Source of the DNA: Trichomonas vaginalis G3
Taxonomy: Eukaryota; Parabasalia; Trichomonadida; Trichomonadidae
DNA: 64,000 nucleotides
Direction of reading: 5' to 3'
Assembly: GCF_026262505.1 (NCBI RefSeq)
Contig: NC_067208.1
Span: 19,415,962 to 19,479,961 of the forward strand
The stretch's first letter is position 1. Each line of letters opens with the position of its first letter. The notes under the pieces are model-generated. The model worked only from the letters and a program-made list of their open reading frames with translations. It was not told the origin of the DNA and searched no databases. Positions 34,520 to 44,980 of the stretch are shown piece by piece. The position numbers and the translations under genes were made by a program.

Positions 34520-36020
34520 AAAGTGCTATTGGTTTTGTAAACTTCTTTGCTTTCAATTCATTTGGACCGTCTCTGTCACCAGTATATTGTATTTGAACTG
34601 TACCAACAGTTGAAATACCACCCATAAAGTCTTCTGAGTCAGCAAATGGAATGCCAAGCCAAAAGTTTGAACGGTCTCCATTTGTATATTGAGTTTTTTG
34701 ACCTCCTGTATGAGTCCATACTTTCACATATGGCATAATAGAACTTTGCATTTCAGGGTTAATGGTTGTTGTGAAGTTGTTGTTAAAGTTCATAGCATCT
34801 AATGTCAAGTTGTATGACCTCATATCCTCAACTGTAGAATATTCTTCTCTTGGATAATATTTGCCATCTATGTTTATATGGTATTTAATACCAGGGTTGT
34901 AGAAGCAAGAATAGTCATTTATAGTTCGTCTGAACAGTACAAACATAGTATCTGCATGTTTCATTGCAGTAGTTAAGGCAATATCTGTTCTTGCACCTGG
35001 GTCAGCACTTTGGTTTCCAACTTCACCTGCAAAGTCTTTGACAGATATTTGGTGTATAGGGAACATAAGTGGAACTGCAATATATTTGGCAGCTAAAGCA
35101 TTTGAAATATCTGGGTCCAACATATAGACTGCAAGTCTGCTTTCTATTCTCTTGCATTCAAATTTTTCGCATGTGAACTTAACTGGGTCCCAAGCATCTC
35201 CAGCAGCATTGAAATAATAGTTTACTTCAGTGTTGAGGTTTGAGAAACCAAAGTCTAAGTCAACTTTGTTTTTGCAAAAGTCGGCGAATGACATTTTATT
35301 TGTTCCCACTACTTCTGTAAGAGTGAATGGGTCTTGTGTTGGTGCAATGACTAAGTTATTTTTGCTTGGAGTAAGTTCGATAGAAATTTTTCCTGCCCAG
35401 TTTGGCAAGTATCTTAAAAACCTGAAGATGAGGAAAGATGACAAAGGAACTCTAAGTTTCAATTTTACTTTGGTTACTGCTGCTGCATTTTGTCCAGAAA
35501 GGTCAACATAAACTCCTGGAACGTTAGGGTCAAGTCTTCTTATTTTTTCAATAGTTGCATACTGGTCTGTTTGTTCTCTAGCTTGTGGTTGTACTGAGTT
35601 TCTCAAAGCGAACCATTCATAGTTTGCCCATGTTACTGTTTGGACTAGGTCAGAGTTAGAATATATCTTATATCCCATGAAAACTTCTGGAGCATATTGG
35701 TATCCGACATAGAAAATTCCATTGCAACCTTTCTTGTCAGACAACTTGGCAGAAGGTTTTATTTCAATGTCTTGTTCCACGTATAAGAAAGAGTTGTCAA
35801 TAGAAATAATATGAAACCTGTCGCAAGCAATATCTACTGTTGTTGAAGAACCTTCTCCAAACTCACCTACGTTTCCATAAGAAACAGCAGTTGTATATTC
35901 GTAAGTTCCAGGAACTATTTCTGACCTTCTAATGGCATTGTCGCATTCGTTATACCATTCGGAAACATTTCCATTCATGGCATCCAAAACTGTTGGCGTT
36001 ATATTCTGAGCGGCGTACAT
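34413..36020 (-). CDS. Major capsid protein, double jelly-roll type (535 aa), element B
   Basis: A whole 535-residue protein beginning MYAAQNITPTVLDAMNGN. The length, the series FRFLRYLPNWAGKISIELTP, CFYNPGIKYHINIDGKYYPR and beta-strand-rich make-up fit the Polinton double-jelly-roll major capsid protein, which forms hexon-like trimers on an icosahedral shell. The copy in C (52120-53724) is about 95% identical, with differences clustered around residues 170-260. The leader TATTTTTACTCATATGAA precedes ATG. Strong assignment from context and size, moderate from motif alone. Confidence 0.82.
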   Translation of the reverse strand: MYAAQNITPTVLDAMNGNVSEWYNECDNAIRRSEIVPGTYEYTTAVSYGNVGEFGEGSSTTVDIACDRFHIISIDNSFLYVEQDIEIKPSAKLSDKKGCNGIFYVGYQYAPEVFMGYKIYSNSDLVQTVTWANYEWFALRNSVQPQAREQTDQYATIEKIRRLDPNVPGVYVDLSGQNAAAVTKVKLKLRVPLSSFLIFRFLRYLPNWAGKISIELTPSKNNLVIAPTQDPFTLTEVVGTNKMSFADFCKNKVDLDFGFSNLNTEVNYYFNAAGDAWDPVKFTCEKFECKRIESRLAVYMLDPDISNALAAKYIAVPLMFPIHQISVKDFAGEVGNQSADPGARTDIALTTAMKHADTMFVLFRRTINDYSCFYNPGIKYHINIDGKYYPREEYSTVEDMRSYNLTLDAMNFNNNFTTTINPEMQSSIMPYVKVWTHTGGQKTQYTNGDRSNFWLGIPFADSEDFMGGISTVGTVQIQYTGDRDGPNELKAKKFTKPIALFTEDALLKIRSMKPAGAPQIGITTASIEQILAAGQ

Positions 36021-36058
36021 TTCATATGAGTAAAAATATAGAATAGTTGGATTTATAT

Positions 36059-39000
36059 GTCATAATAGAACCCACTCCGACCAAGCTTTACTTTCTTCCT
36101 GACTGAGTTTTTAACTCTTCTTTTTCCTTCATTGCCCTCTGCTTGAAGTTGTTGCATCTTTGCATTATGTTCATCTAGTATGTTGCAAATTTCCCATGTC
36201 CTTTTTGCCTTTGGCTCTGGTCGCCCATCTCAGGTAACCTATATCCTAGAAAGATTTTGTCATAGTTTGTATTTGAGTCTTCGCGTATTGTTTGCATGAC
36301 TCTTTCCTGAGTTTCCGGTTCAAGCTCTTCAAACAGTGCCTGTCCATATGGAATATGCTCGTTTCCAAATATATGTTTTTGTAGCCATTCTGGTTTTCTT
36401 TCCATGTTACCAACTATATCTTTTGTGAATGGGAAAGCTTCTACCCAATCTTTCAGTCTTGCGTCGTTTATTTCTGTAGTTGGTTTTATTTTGTCAAGCA
36501 ACATTGTTTTTCAATACTACACATTGGTCACTTTGTCCATTTGAGTTTTCTTAAAATATCCCTTCTCAGTTCATTGTCTGCAAAGTAAGTTTTTATGACA
36601 TTTTGTAAACTTTCGTTTGCAAGGTCATGTACAATAGGTTCTCTTCCTTCTCCCTCCCTAACTTTCTTTCTAAACTCTTCACCAAATATACATCTCTATG
36701 GTTCTGTGTAGTTCTTTGAGATAAATGTTCTAGAACGTCAGGTGTTATATTTCCATCAGCCATGTTCATTTCATACTGGTCCAAAATATCTGCATGTTTC
36801 ATATCTTTCAATGGTGATTAAAGCCGCGCTGAAAAATACCAGCTATATCTGGTTCACCATTGACTTCCATTGCGTCTACAACTTCTTGGAATGGTTGTAA
36901 GTTTATGAACCACCTATCCGGGTTAGCTTTATGACCCCATCTCATTGTAGTTCCATCGTCTGCAGAAACAAAAGTAGGTTTGTTTCCATTTGGCTAGGTT
37001 CTGAATGAACTTTAAACAATGTTTCATTTCTATATGTTTTCTTGAAATTTAACCTTTTATTTTCACCGAGTTCATCCGAAGATTTGAACGTTAAATGCTC
37101 GTAAGTAAAAAGGGTTGTTGTATTTGTGTACATTTTTCTTTCAGTGCTTCCATTCTATGCTGAATATTTTCATCTGGTGTTGGAGTCTTTTGTATGTCGG
37201 CAAACATTTTTCGATTTCTTCTACTATGTCAGCCGAATTTTTTTAGACTCTTGGAAATATTCCATATTCTCCGCATACTCTTGTTGAGGGTCAAGATTTT
37301 TCGGCTTTCCAAATCTTCATCTAGTTCTGTGAAGTTAGTTTCCAAAGGAGTGACTTGTTCGTTTCCTTCAGGCTCTTCTAGCTGTTGTTGCTGAACTATT
37401 TCTTCCATGTCTGGTTGTATCTGAACTTCTTCCTGTGGAGTTTCTTGTACCTCATCTGCTGGCATTTCATATATTCCGAGACCGTTTTCAACAATTTCCC
37501 TATCTACGTCATCCGCATTCATAAGCTTTTGTTCTTTCGTTCCGTCTCTATTTTTTACGCGTTTCATGACGAAAGTTGAATTGTCATTTAGCTCTGACAT
37601 CAAATATCTCGGAGTAAATTCATCCATGTCATTTTGGATGATATGCTATTAAATCATATCCCTTAGCGAGCTTGTATTTTCCAGGTTTGAGATTATATCC
37701 GTTTTGGTGCTGAGCCATAAAGCTAAATAGGTTCGGGTCAGTATTTCCATCCTTGAACTTTCTAATAGCTTCTTTATATCTGTCACTAAAGTCAACAGTA
37801 TCTGGGAAACCACACTCTTCTTTTAAGCATTTTTAAGAATTCTTGGTTTCCTTGTTCTCTACTTCTTTTATGTCCTTGCTCTGTTTGTGGTTGTTGTTGT
37901 GCAGGGTTTTGAACTGTTGGTTGTGGTGCAGTGTTTTGAACTGTTGGTTGTTGTGCTGGTTGTGGAGGTGGTTGTTGTGCTGGTTGTTGTGTTGGTTGTT
38001 GTGTTGGTTGTTGTGCTGGTTGTTGTGCATGCCTGTGTCTATGTCCATGTGACGATGTAAATGTTTTAGGTAGTCCTGGTGCAGGTGCTTCTCTTGGAGG
38101 GTTTGGTGGTATATAAGTTCCACCAGCTGGCACATATGTTCCATCTGCAGCATAATGTCCTACCTGACTTTTCGTTCTTAAGAAAGCATTTACTAGGTCT
38201 GTTTTGGTCTGTTGTAACTCTTTTTCTTGACTTTCCACAACAGTTGCTCTAACGGCGTCATAGGCACTTTGAACTGCCTGTCTCGTTGCTGCATCTGTTA
38301 TTTTTCGTCATATTTTGTGCTACTTCTTTAACTCTTGTGTCGAAACCTTCAGACTTCAGTTTCTTTCCAGATGAGAAGTCGTTCACTTGTTTCACCTTAC
38401 TATGAAGAGCTTCGAAGGCGTTCTTAAAGTCAGCATTTGTTAAAGCTTCATTTGAACTATCTTCATCTGCTTGTATTTTTGTCCTTATTGACCCTATGAG
38501 TTGGGCTGCTTTAGCGTTGGCTTGGGCATCTAACCAGTCATTGTTAGCTTTTATATATTCTGCGCTTTTCATTGCCTTTTGCATAGCCGCGTCGTTATTT
38601 TTACTCTTCTTGTGCTAAGTTTTCATACTGTACGCGTTTGGTTTGCAACTTAAAAGTTTTTCTGCCTTTACATTTGCTTCAACTTCTTTTTATACTCATC
38701 GCTATCCATATATGTCTTCAGGGCTTTTTGTTTTATTTCTTCATCTTTCAGTATTTTATATTGAGTAGTATGGTTTTTTCAAATTTATGACATCTTGTTC
38801 CATTCTTGCTACTTCTGCTGCTTTTTCTGACACTTTTTTTCGCATATTCCTCTGTACTTAGTTCTTTCAGTTGTTCTTCTTTCTTCTTTTTCTCTACGTT
38901 TAACTCATTGAGTTTCTTTGTGTGTCTGTCATATTCTAGTTTCTTTTCGTTTTCACTTATTTGCTTCTGTATGTCTATGTTTGACTTTTTGACATCTGTT

Positions 39001-39287
39001 ATTTGATTTTTGAGTGAACTCAAATTCATTTGACTTTGAGGGTTATAGGCTGTTCCGTCTGCAGCTCCACCATAGCCTGCCATTTTCGCTAAAAGTGCCG
39101 CTCTTAAACCTCCACTCTGTGCACCAACAACTCGGTTTAAAAGCATAGGATTGCTTGACATTTGTTGCAACATAGTGGGGTCATTCAGCATTTGTTGTTG
39201 CAACTGTTGTTGTGGTGTTAGTTTTACTATTGGATGTTTCAATGCTCTCTTCCTCTTACGTATATTCTTACGTAGCTTACGTGGCAT
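36059..39287 (-). pseudogene. Large QP-rich structural-type protein, broken copy (element B)
   Basis: Counterpart of the whole 1121-residue gene at 48715-52080 in C. It starts MPRKLRKNIRKRKRALKHPI with a very basic head, followed by coiled coil, a QQP-type repeat region and an acidic to basic C-terminal part. The copy is broken in many places, more than any other gene of B, while its neighbour, the capsid gene, looks whole. It is the last gene before the right terminal repeat. Confidence 0.75.
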
Positions 39288-39317
39288 TTAAGTGAAGTTA
39301 AAAAGCGGTTTTTGACA

Positions 39318-40453
39318 GATGTTTTGTTGTGACTTCTTCGTAAAGACTTTGTTGAGATTTCTTCGTAAATGAGTGTAAATGACCCAAAAATATATTTTGG
39401 GTAGAAGGGTATATCTACCCTCTTTTCTACCCTCTTTTCTACCCTCTTGAATTTTCATGAATTTCTTCGTAAAGACTTTGTTAAGACTTTCTTCGTTAAA
39501 GACTTTGTTGAGACTTCTTCGTAAAGACTTTGTTGAGACTTCTTCGTAAAGACTTTGTTGAGACTTCTTTCGTAAAGACTTTGTCAAGACTTCATCGTAA
39601 AGACTTTGTTGAGACTTCTTCGTAAAGACTTTGTCAAGACTTCATCGTAAAGACTTTGTTGAGATTTCTTCGTAAATGACCCTAGTAGTATATTTTTGGT
39701 GTAAATTTCATGAAAATTCAAGAGGGTAGAAAAGAGGGTAGAAAACGGGGTAGATATACCCTTCTACCCTAAAATATATTTTTGGGTCATTTACACTCAT
39801 GAACTTTCTTGTCTATGTTTTGTTAAGACTTCTTCGTAAAGACTTTGTTGAGACTTCTTCGTAAAGACTTTGTTGAGATTTCTTCGTAAAGACTTTGTCA
39901 AGACTTCTTCGTAAAGACTTTGTTGAGATTTCTTCGTAAATGACCCTAGTAGTATATTTTTGGTGTAAATTTCATGAAAATTCAAGAGGGTAGAAAAGAG
40001 GGTAGAAAACGGGGTAGATATACCCTTCTACCCTAAAATATATTTTTGGGTCATTTACACTCATGAACTTTCTTGTCTATGTTTTGTTAAGACTTCTTCG
40101 TAAAGACTTTGTTGAGACTTCTTCGTAAAGACTTTGTTGAGATTTCTTCGTAAAGACTTTGTTGAGATTTCTTCATAAAGACTTTGTCAAGACTTCATCG
40201 TAAATATTTTGTCAAGACTTCTTCGTAAAGACTTTGTCAAGACTTCTTCGTAAAGACTTTGTCAAGACTTCTTCGTAAAGACTTTGTTGAGATTTCTTCG
40301 TAAATGTTTTGTCAAGACTTCTTCGTAAATGTTTTGTCAAGACTTCTTCATAAAGACTTTGTCAAGACTTCATCGTAAATATTTTGTTGAGATTTCATTT
40401 ATACTCATTCATCCTCAGGGCTAGAAGGCACGAAGTGCCTGGGAGCCCCACTA

Positions 40454-40485
<32 letters not shown>
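39318..40485 (-). repeat. Right terminal inverted repeat of element B
   Basis: Reverse complement of the left terminus: 25-bp subterminal units (here ACTTCTTCGTAAAGACTTTG), two copies of the block with CCTAGTAGTATATTTTTGGT and GGGTAGA, then the hairpin (40416-40450) and 30 T (40456-40485). The number of 25-bp units differs from the left terminus. A third GGGTAGA module lies at about 39395-39455. Confidence 0.9.

Positions 40486-40491
<6 letters not shown>
40486..40491. repeat. Target-site duplication of element B, right (AATATA)
   Basis: Matches 15232-15237 directly outside the other terminus. Confidence 0.6.
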
Positions 40492-40493
<2 letters not shown>

Positions 40494-40537
40494 CAGATAG
40501 ATAGTATAAATTTTACAAAAAACAAACAAAATTACCT

Positions 40538-41893
40538 TTATCTTGAAGAAGGAACCAATAAATAAATCAAAATAACAACAACAAGACAAATAAGTCCGAA
40601 AGCAATAATTGTTTCCAATCCACGTCTCTGTATTCTAATGACAAATGGAATTCTGCCGCCATAATTCGAGTTCATTATTTTATTTGCTTGTCCTATGTAG
40701 TTTATGATCTTTTTCCATTCTTCAACTGTTTTCTGGTCATTGCTCTTAAAGTACGGATTGACCAATTTTGCAATTTCGTACAATTGGCCCCAATACGAAC
40801 AAGATTGCTTATCAAACGTCTCGAACGCCTGAATTATCATCTCAAACAAGTGAGATGACTTGAGCATCTCATCATCCAGCAGTTTGTAGCTCTTGTAATC
40901 CCGTACGAACTTGAGAAAAGTATTATGCAAAAATGTGTTGCATTTGTACTTAAAGAAATCAGTACAAAGCTTGTAGAATATCGAATCGATGTCAGCTGTC
41001 CTACGCTTTGTGTATTTCAACACGACCAAAGTCAACGAACAGACTGATTTCGAAATTTTCGTAAATTGTTCTTGGCTTGTAAAAATTTTGATGAAATCTG
41101 ACAATCTGTAATCGACCAAATGAATTGTTCTCTTCCAATTCGAAATTCCAAAATGATATTCGGCTTCTTCAATGATTAAACGTAAGAACTCGAATGTATC
41201 TGGGTTGGGAGATTGAATCGAGTTGTCAATTATCTGAGCGAACTTGTTGTCAAGCATTAATGAGTTTATTATGTAAGAATAAAGGGAAGAATCGAAAGAT
41301 TTAATAATAATATTTTGTGCATGATATGAGGCATTTGAGTTTTCAACTATTTTATCTACAATCATGTCCAAGAAATTGATATTCTTCAAAAATGAAGATT
41401 CTTTTCCGCCAGTTCCTAAAAGAGTAAGAAAATCATAACATGGAACAATATCTAAGTTGCTGACAAGCACATCTATGTATTCTTTTGTTTTAAATGAAGG
41501 AAATAAAACAGTTGCGTTTTGAGTAATGATTCTAAGTATTTCGAAATATGCATCTTGAGTGAGTTTGCTTTGCTTTTTAAGTTTTTGAGCAAAATTCACA
41601 TAAAAATTAAAGAAATTTGATCTTGTCATAAAAACTGGGTAAATACTAATTCTATTCGTTGTTAACAATGCCTTACAAATCAAAATCACTTTCTTTTCTG
41701 TGTCTCGCAAAAATAAGGCACTATTGAAGACAAGTTTTGCGTTTTTGATGATATAATCAAGTAATTCTGGATCTCCTCGATTCCAAAAGTAGGAGAAGTG
41801 AAAATTCAGAATGACTTCATCAAAAGAGCTTGATCCACCTTTGATTTTCTGTCGAAATTCTACAAGTTCATAAGCACTAGGACCATAACTCAT
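40538..41893 (-). CDS. Hypothetical tail-anchored helical protein (451 aa), host
   Basis: A whole 451-residue host protein. It is almost entirely helical, with HEAT/armadillo-like character (leucine-rich helices such as FLRLIIEEAEYHFG, FLKFVRDYKSYKLLDDEMLK and YWGQLYEIAKLVNPYF). The end is a single hydrophobic span, IIAFGLICLVVVILIYLLVP, followed by SSR, so it is predicted to be tail-anchored in a membrane facing the cytosol. Repeat-helical proteins of this type often bind phosphatases or vesicle proteins; a resemblance to SIT4-associated (SAPS-like) proteins is only an impression. Its 3' end lies about 50 bp from element B, which spared it. Confidence 0.7.
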   Translation of the reverse strand: MSYGPSAYELVEFRQKIKGGSSSFDEVILNFHFSYFWNRGDPELLDYIIKNAKLVFNSALFLRDTEKKVILICKALLTTNRISIYPVFMTRSNFFNFYVNFAQKLKKQSKLTQDAYFEILRIITQNATVLFPSFKTKEYIDVLVSNLDIVPCYDFLTLLGTGGKESSFLKNINFLDMIVDKIVENSNASYHAQNIIIKSFDSSLYSYIINSLMLDNKFAQIIDNSIQSPNPDTFEFLRLIIEEAEYHFGISNWKRTIHLVDYRLSDFIKIFTSQEQFTKISKSVCSLTLVVLKYTKRRTADIDSIFYKLCTDFFKYKCNTFLHNTFLKFVRDYKSYKLLDDEMLKSSHLFEMIIQAFETFDKQSCSYWGQLYEIAKLVNPYFKSNDQKTVEEWKKIINYIGQANKIMNSNYGGRIPFVIRIQRRGLETIIAFGLICLVVVILIYLLVPSSR

Positions 41894-42297
41894 TTTTTAG
41901 GTGGCCGGCCGATCAAATCTCTCTCAATTTTTTTAATTATCGCATCATTCAATTATGAAGTAAATCAATAATTAGAAATGCGTCTTCATTAAACCAACTT
42001 ATTAGACAAACTTGCAATATAATGATAATGAAAATTCAACCTATAGAAAGAAAATCATGGGATTTTTCATCAATATATTTGATTTTAATCTATTTTAATA
42101 GTAAACAGAACATTATTTGGATTGATGAAAGATATTTCAGCATATTAATGATATATTGAACTATCAAATTGAATTTTATTTTAGCCAATCATATTTATTT
42201 TGAAGAGATCAATCATCAATGAATTATATTCATCTATGGAATCTACAGTGTACTATTGAATCAGAATAGATTTGCTTAATTTAGTGTATTTGATTAG
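41894..42297. other. Host intergenic DNA between divergent genes
   Basis: AT-rich DNA shared by the leftward gene at 41893 and the rightward gene at 42298. Near 41901 lies GGTGGCCGGCCGATC, a GC-rich island containing the palindrome GGCCGGCC, very unlike its surroundings. No standard initiator match close to either start is evident. Confidence 0.45.
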
Positions 42298-44112
42298 ATG
42301 ATTTTATATTTGACACTTTTATCCGTTTTCTTTTTCGAAATATTTATGCAACATCGAAATTATTACAAAGAATCACGCAATTTAGAGGTAAACTCTGAGT
42401 TGCGTTTAGAAAGGTTAAGGAGTAATTTAACGAATCAATACGAAAAAGCAATGCAAAGCTCAGAAAGATTTGAATTCGGTTCATCTAGGAAATCAAGGTC
42501 AAAAATAAAACCACCCCAACAACCAGAAATCCCTACAGTATCTAGATTTAATTCAATTGATAAAAAAGATAATTCATTATTAAATAGATTCTCAGGAAAT
42601 CAAGGATCTCCATATTTTCGAAAGAAATACAGAGAAGCTGATATTAAAGTTGCCCCGAAAAATGAAATAAGAAATGCAAATCCGCGCGAATCAATTTTAA
42701 TGTCAACAAGAATAACACTTACATCTACAATCACACCAAAATCAAAGAAAGATACAAAAGTTTTACAGAATTCAGTACAAAATGATAGCATTGATTATTC
42801 AGACACAATGATTAACGAACAAATTAGTAAACTCGAAAAAGAACTGGCTTACAACAACATTGGCAATATAGTCAATAAGAAAGACAACTCTAGCTCTTTA
42901 AGTGACCCGAAAAATACAAAAAAGATTTCTCAAATTCGTCAAAAATCAGAAAACAAGCCAAAGAAGAGAGAAATCATCCAAAACACAGAAGAAAAAGCTC
43001 AAAAAGATACAAAACCATCAAAACAAATGCCAATTACCCAAAAAGATAAAGCTTTTCAGAAACAACCAATGCCCAGCCGTAAAGAAAAGAATTATACCAA
43101 GAAGGAACTAAATGATGAACCAGATACCGTAAAAGCTCCAACAAAACAACCAATTAAGGCAAAAATTTCAACTAATAAGAAGCCAATTTCTAAAAAAGAG
43201 CCAAAAATTGAACCAAAAGAAATTAAAAAGATCACCCCAATTGAGACAAATGAAAGTAAAGACGATGAAAAAGAATATCAGAAAATCCATGCTGTTTCTC
43301 TTGCTGATGACATTCTTCATTTCAATGACGATGAATTGGAAGAAGAAGAAGAAGACTCAGACATCGCAAATGTTGACGAGTTCTTCAAGAATTTGATGAA
43401 GAAGAGCGAAGACATTTTTGCGAGATCAAATAAAATACCAGAAAACAAGCCAGAAAAGAAAAGTTCAGATTCAGAGGAAGGAACTCCAGTTCCTCGCAAA
43501 CAACCAATTAAACCATCACAAATTGACTCTCCAAATGATTATTTCCACAACGAACCTAAGTACGACATTCTTCCAACACAAAACACTCAAGAAAAGGTAG
43601 AAAACAACTATTACTCAGAGGAAGAAGACGAAATGAATGAAGAGGATGAGGAGTCAGCACACGAATATGCTAATGATAACCAGAGTGAAGAAGAAAGTTT
43701 CAATTATAATAAATCTTTCGAGTCATCTGACCAGAAGATTGGAGAAAGCTCAGAAGAGATTGATTTGCACCAAGTAACTCCAAAGATCAACCGCAAATCA
43801 GTTATAAAATCTCCAACTAAGGAAATTTTGGACAAGTTTAGGAAGGAAAAACAAGTTCTTCTGATTACACCAAGTAATGAGCAATTCCAAATGGAAGAAG
43901 AAGAATACAATGAAGATATTGAAGATGATAAACCATTGCTCCAACCATTAACAAGGGAGGAAAGACTGAGAATGCTAAATGATAGGAAGCAAGCAGATGA
44001 ACAATTATTGAATGAACTTTTGGAGTTAGGATTGAACTTTGAGGAAGAAGAAGAGCAATCTAGTGGATCTCCAGTATTCGTGTCAGATCCAAATTCTTAT
44101 TCTGATATGTAA
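42298..44112 (+). CDS. Hypothetical low-complexity, charged protein (604 aa), host
   Basis: A long K/E/S/P-rich, probably disordered protein with several acidic blocks (DDELEEEEEDSDIANVDEFF) and a helical end (EERLRMLNDRKQADEQLLNE). The first ATG gives a hydrophobic start MILYLTLLSVFFFEIF that could act as a signal or anchor; the next ATG at 42346 (MQHRNYYKESRN) gives a purely soluble protein and may be the real start, because AT-rich leader DNA could be read by chance. No domain recognised. Acidic, basic and proline-rich blocks suggest a scaffold role. Confidence 0.65.
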   Translation: MILYLTLLSVFFFEIFMQHRNYYKESRNLEVNSELRLERLRSNLTNQYEKAMQSSERFEFGSSRKSRSKIKPPQQPEIPTVSRFNSIDKKDNSLLNRFSGNQGSPYFRKKYREADIKVAPKNEIRNANPRESILMSTRITLTSTITPKSKKDTKVLQNSVQNDSIDYSDTMINEQISKLEKELAYNNIGNIVNKKDNSSSLSDPKNTKKISQIRQKSENKPKKREIIQNTEEKAQKDTKPSKQMPITQKDKAFQKQPMPSRKEKNYTKKELNDEPDTVKAPTKQPIKAKISTNKKPISKKEPKIEPKEIKKITPIETNESKDDEKEYQKIHAVSLADDILHFNDDELEEEEEDSDIANVDEFFKNLMKKSEDIFARSNKIPENKPEKKSSDSEEGTPVPRKQPIKPSQIDSPNDYFHNEPKYDILPTQNTQEKVENNYYSEEEDEMNEEDEESAHEYANDNQSEEESFNYNKSFESSDQKIGESSEEIDLHQVTPKINRKSVIKSPTKEILDKFRKEKQVLLITPSNEQFQMEEEEYNEDIEDDKPLLQPLTREERLRMLNDRKQADEQLLNELLELGLNFEEEEEQSSGSPVFVSDPNSYSDM

Positions 44113-44261
44113 ATATATATTGTGTATTTTGTTTATAAATAAAGTGATGTATAATAATGAATGTATACAATTTAATAGGGGTTCTAAACAGGAAGAATTA
44201 ACTATTCATGACGTATATCTTTAAATTTAGAATGAGATGCATTAGTGTGAAATATTATTTC

Positions 44262-44280
44262 ATCGGCGTGCAGCGCCGAT
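44262..44280. promoter_or_regulatory. Short perfect hairpin before the 44293 gene
   Basis: ATCGGCG and CGCCGAT pair around a 5-base loop, ending 12 bp before the ATG at 44293. It is GC-rich in AT-rich DNA. It could sit in the promoter or leader; the role is unknown. Confidence 0.5.
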
Positions 44281-44292
44281 TATCAGTTTCCA

Positions 44293-44739
44293 ATGAGCTC
44301 AAAATCAAAATCCAACTTTTATTTAAGTTCACAAAAACCATCTCAAAGGAAGCAAGTCATTGTAGAATCAAGCGACGATGAAATTACAATTGATATTTCC
44401 GAAAATCCAATTTCCAGTACACAACATTTCGAAAGTGCAACGTCCAAACAAAAAGAACAAGCAAATTCTCCAAAAAAGGCAAGTACACAGACGGCCCAAT
44501 GGCAAAAATCAATGATAGCTGCATTTTCAAGTAGAATCAATCTTACAACTCCTCCAGTTCCTAATACGACTGAAATAAAAACATGCGTTCACCCTGATTT
44601 CGTAGATTTTTTCCAAAAATTAGACGTTTTCGATCCAACAATTATTCCTCCTTGGATTGGTGAACAAAATCTTAGCTATGATGATTCTTTACATAGAAAA
44701 ATAGGTCCAACGTTTGATGAGTTAATATTTGCTGAATAA
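44293..44739 (+). CDS. Hypothetical protein (148 aa), host
   Basis: A 148-residue product. The first 90 residues are S/K/T-rich and probably disordered; the last 55 (HPDFVDFFQKLDVFDPTIIP through FDELIFAE) look folded and may form a short interaction motif. No family recognised. It lies in a rightward row with the genes at 42298, 44981 and 46328, all intronless with short spacers; trichomonad genes are usually separate transcription units, so no operon is implied. Confidence 0.55.
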   Translation: MSSKSKSNFYLSSQKPSQRKQVIVESSDDEITIDISENPISSTQHFESATSKQKEQANSPKKASTQTAQWQKSMIAAFSSRINLTTPPVPNTTEIKTCVHPDFVDFFQKLDVFDPTIIPPWIGEQNLSYDDSLHRKIGPTFDELIFAE

Positions 44740-44980
44740 ATTGTTTGTATATTTTTCTAATCTCAAATCAAAATTTTTTTTTCTATTCCTATGTAACATA
44801 GACAACTACAATGAAGAACACCCTTGCATTTGTAATCTCTAATTATAGGCTAGTTGTTGAAATCAATTCGAAACTATAAACGTATGAAAACTTAAATTTA
44901 ATAATTAAATGTCTACTAATTATCTATCATATTTTATAATTTAAATTAATGACAAATTTCAGTTTATAATTTATTGAAAA

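Larger units (their letters stand above)
15238..40485. mobile_element. Element B: near-complete Maverick/Polinton, both ends present
   Basis: A 25.2-kb Maverick/Polinton with about 1.1-kb terminal inverted repeats and a plausible 6-bp target duplication. From left to right: adenine methyltransferase, small amphipathic proteins, fibre, integrase, HNH, KilA-N/GIY-YIG accessory genes, repeat array, packaging ATPase, SF3 helicase, second HNH, penton candidate, major capsid protein, QP-rich protein. I see no DNA polymerase gene. The element is broken, with about fifteen to twenty breaks spread over eight or so genes; other genes look whole. Near-identity of the two termini points to recent insertion. 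It lies between the Rab gene and the gene at 40538 without disrupting either. Confidence 0.92.

Noticed and set aside
37843-38052. W/L/C-rich frames opposite the QP-rich gene (also 49990-50199)
   Set aside because: They are mirror frames of CAACAA-type repeats on the other strand.
40485-40600. Disruption of the 40538 gene by element B
   Set aside because: The frame and stop of the host gene are complete; the element lies beyond its 3' end.
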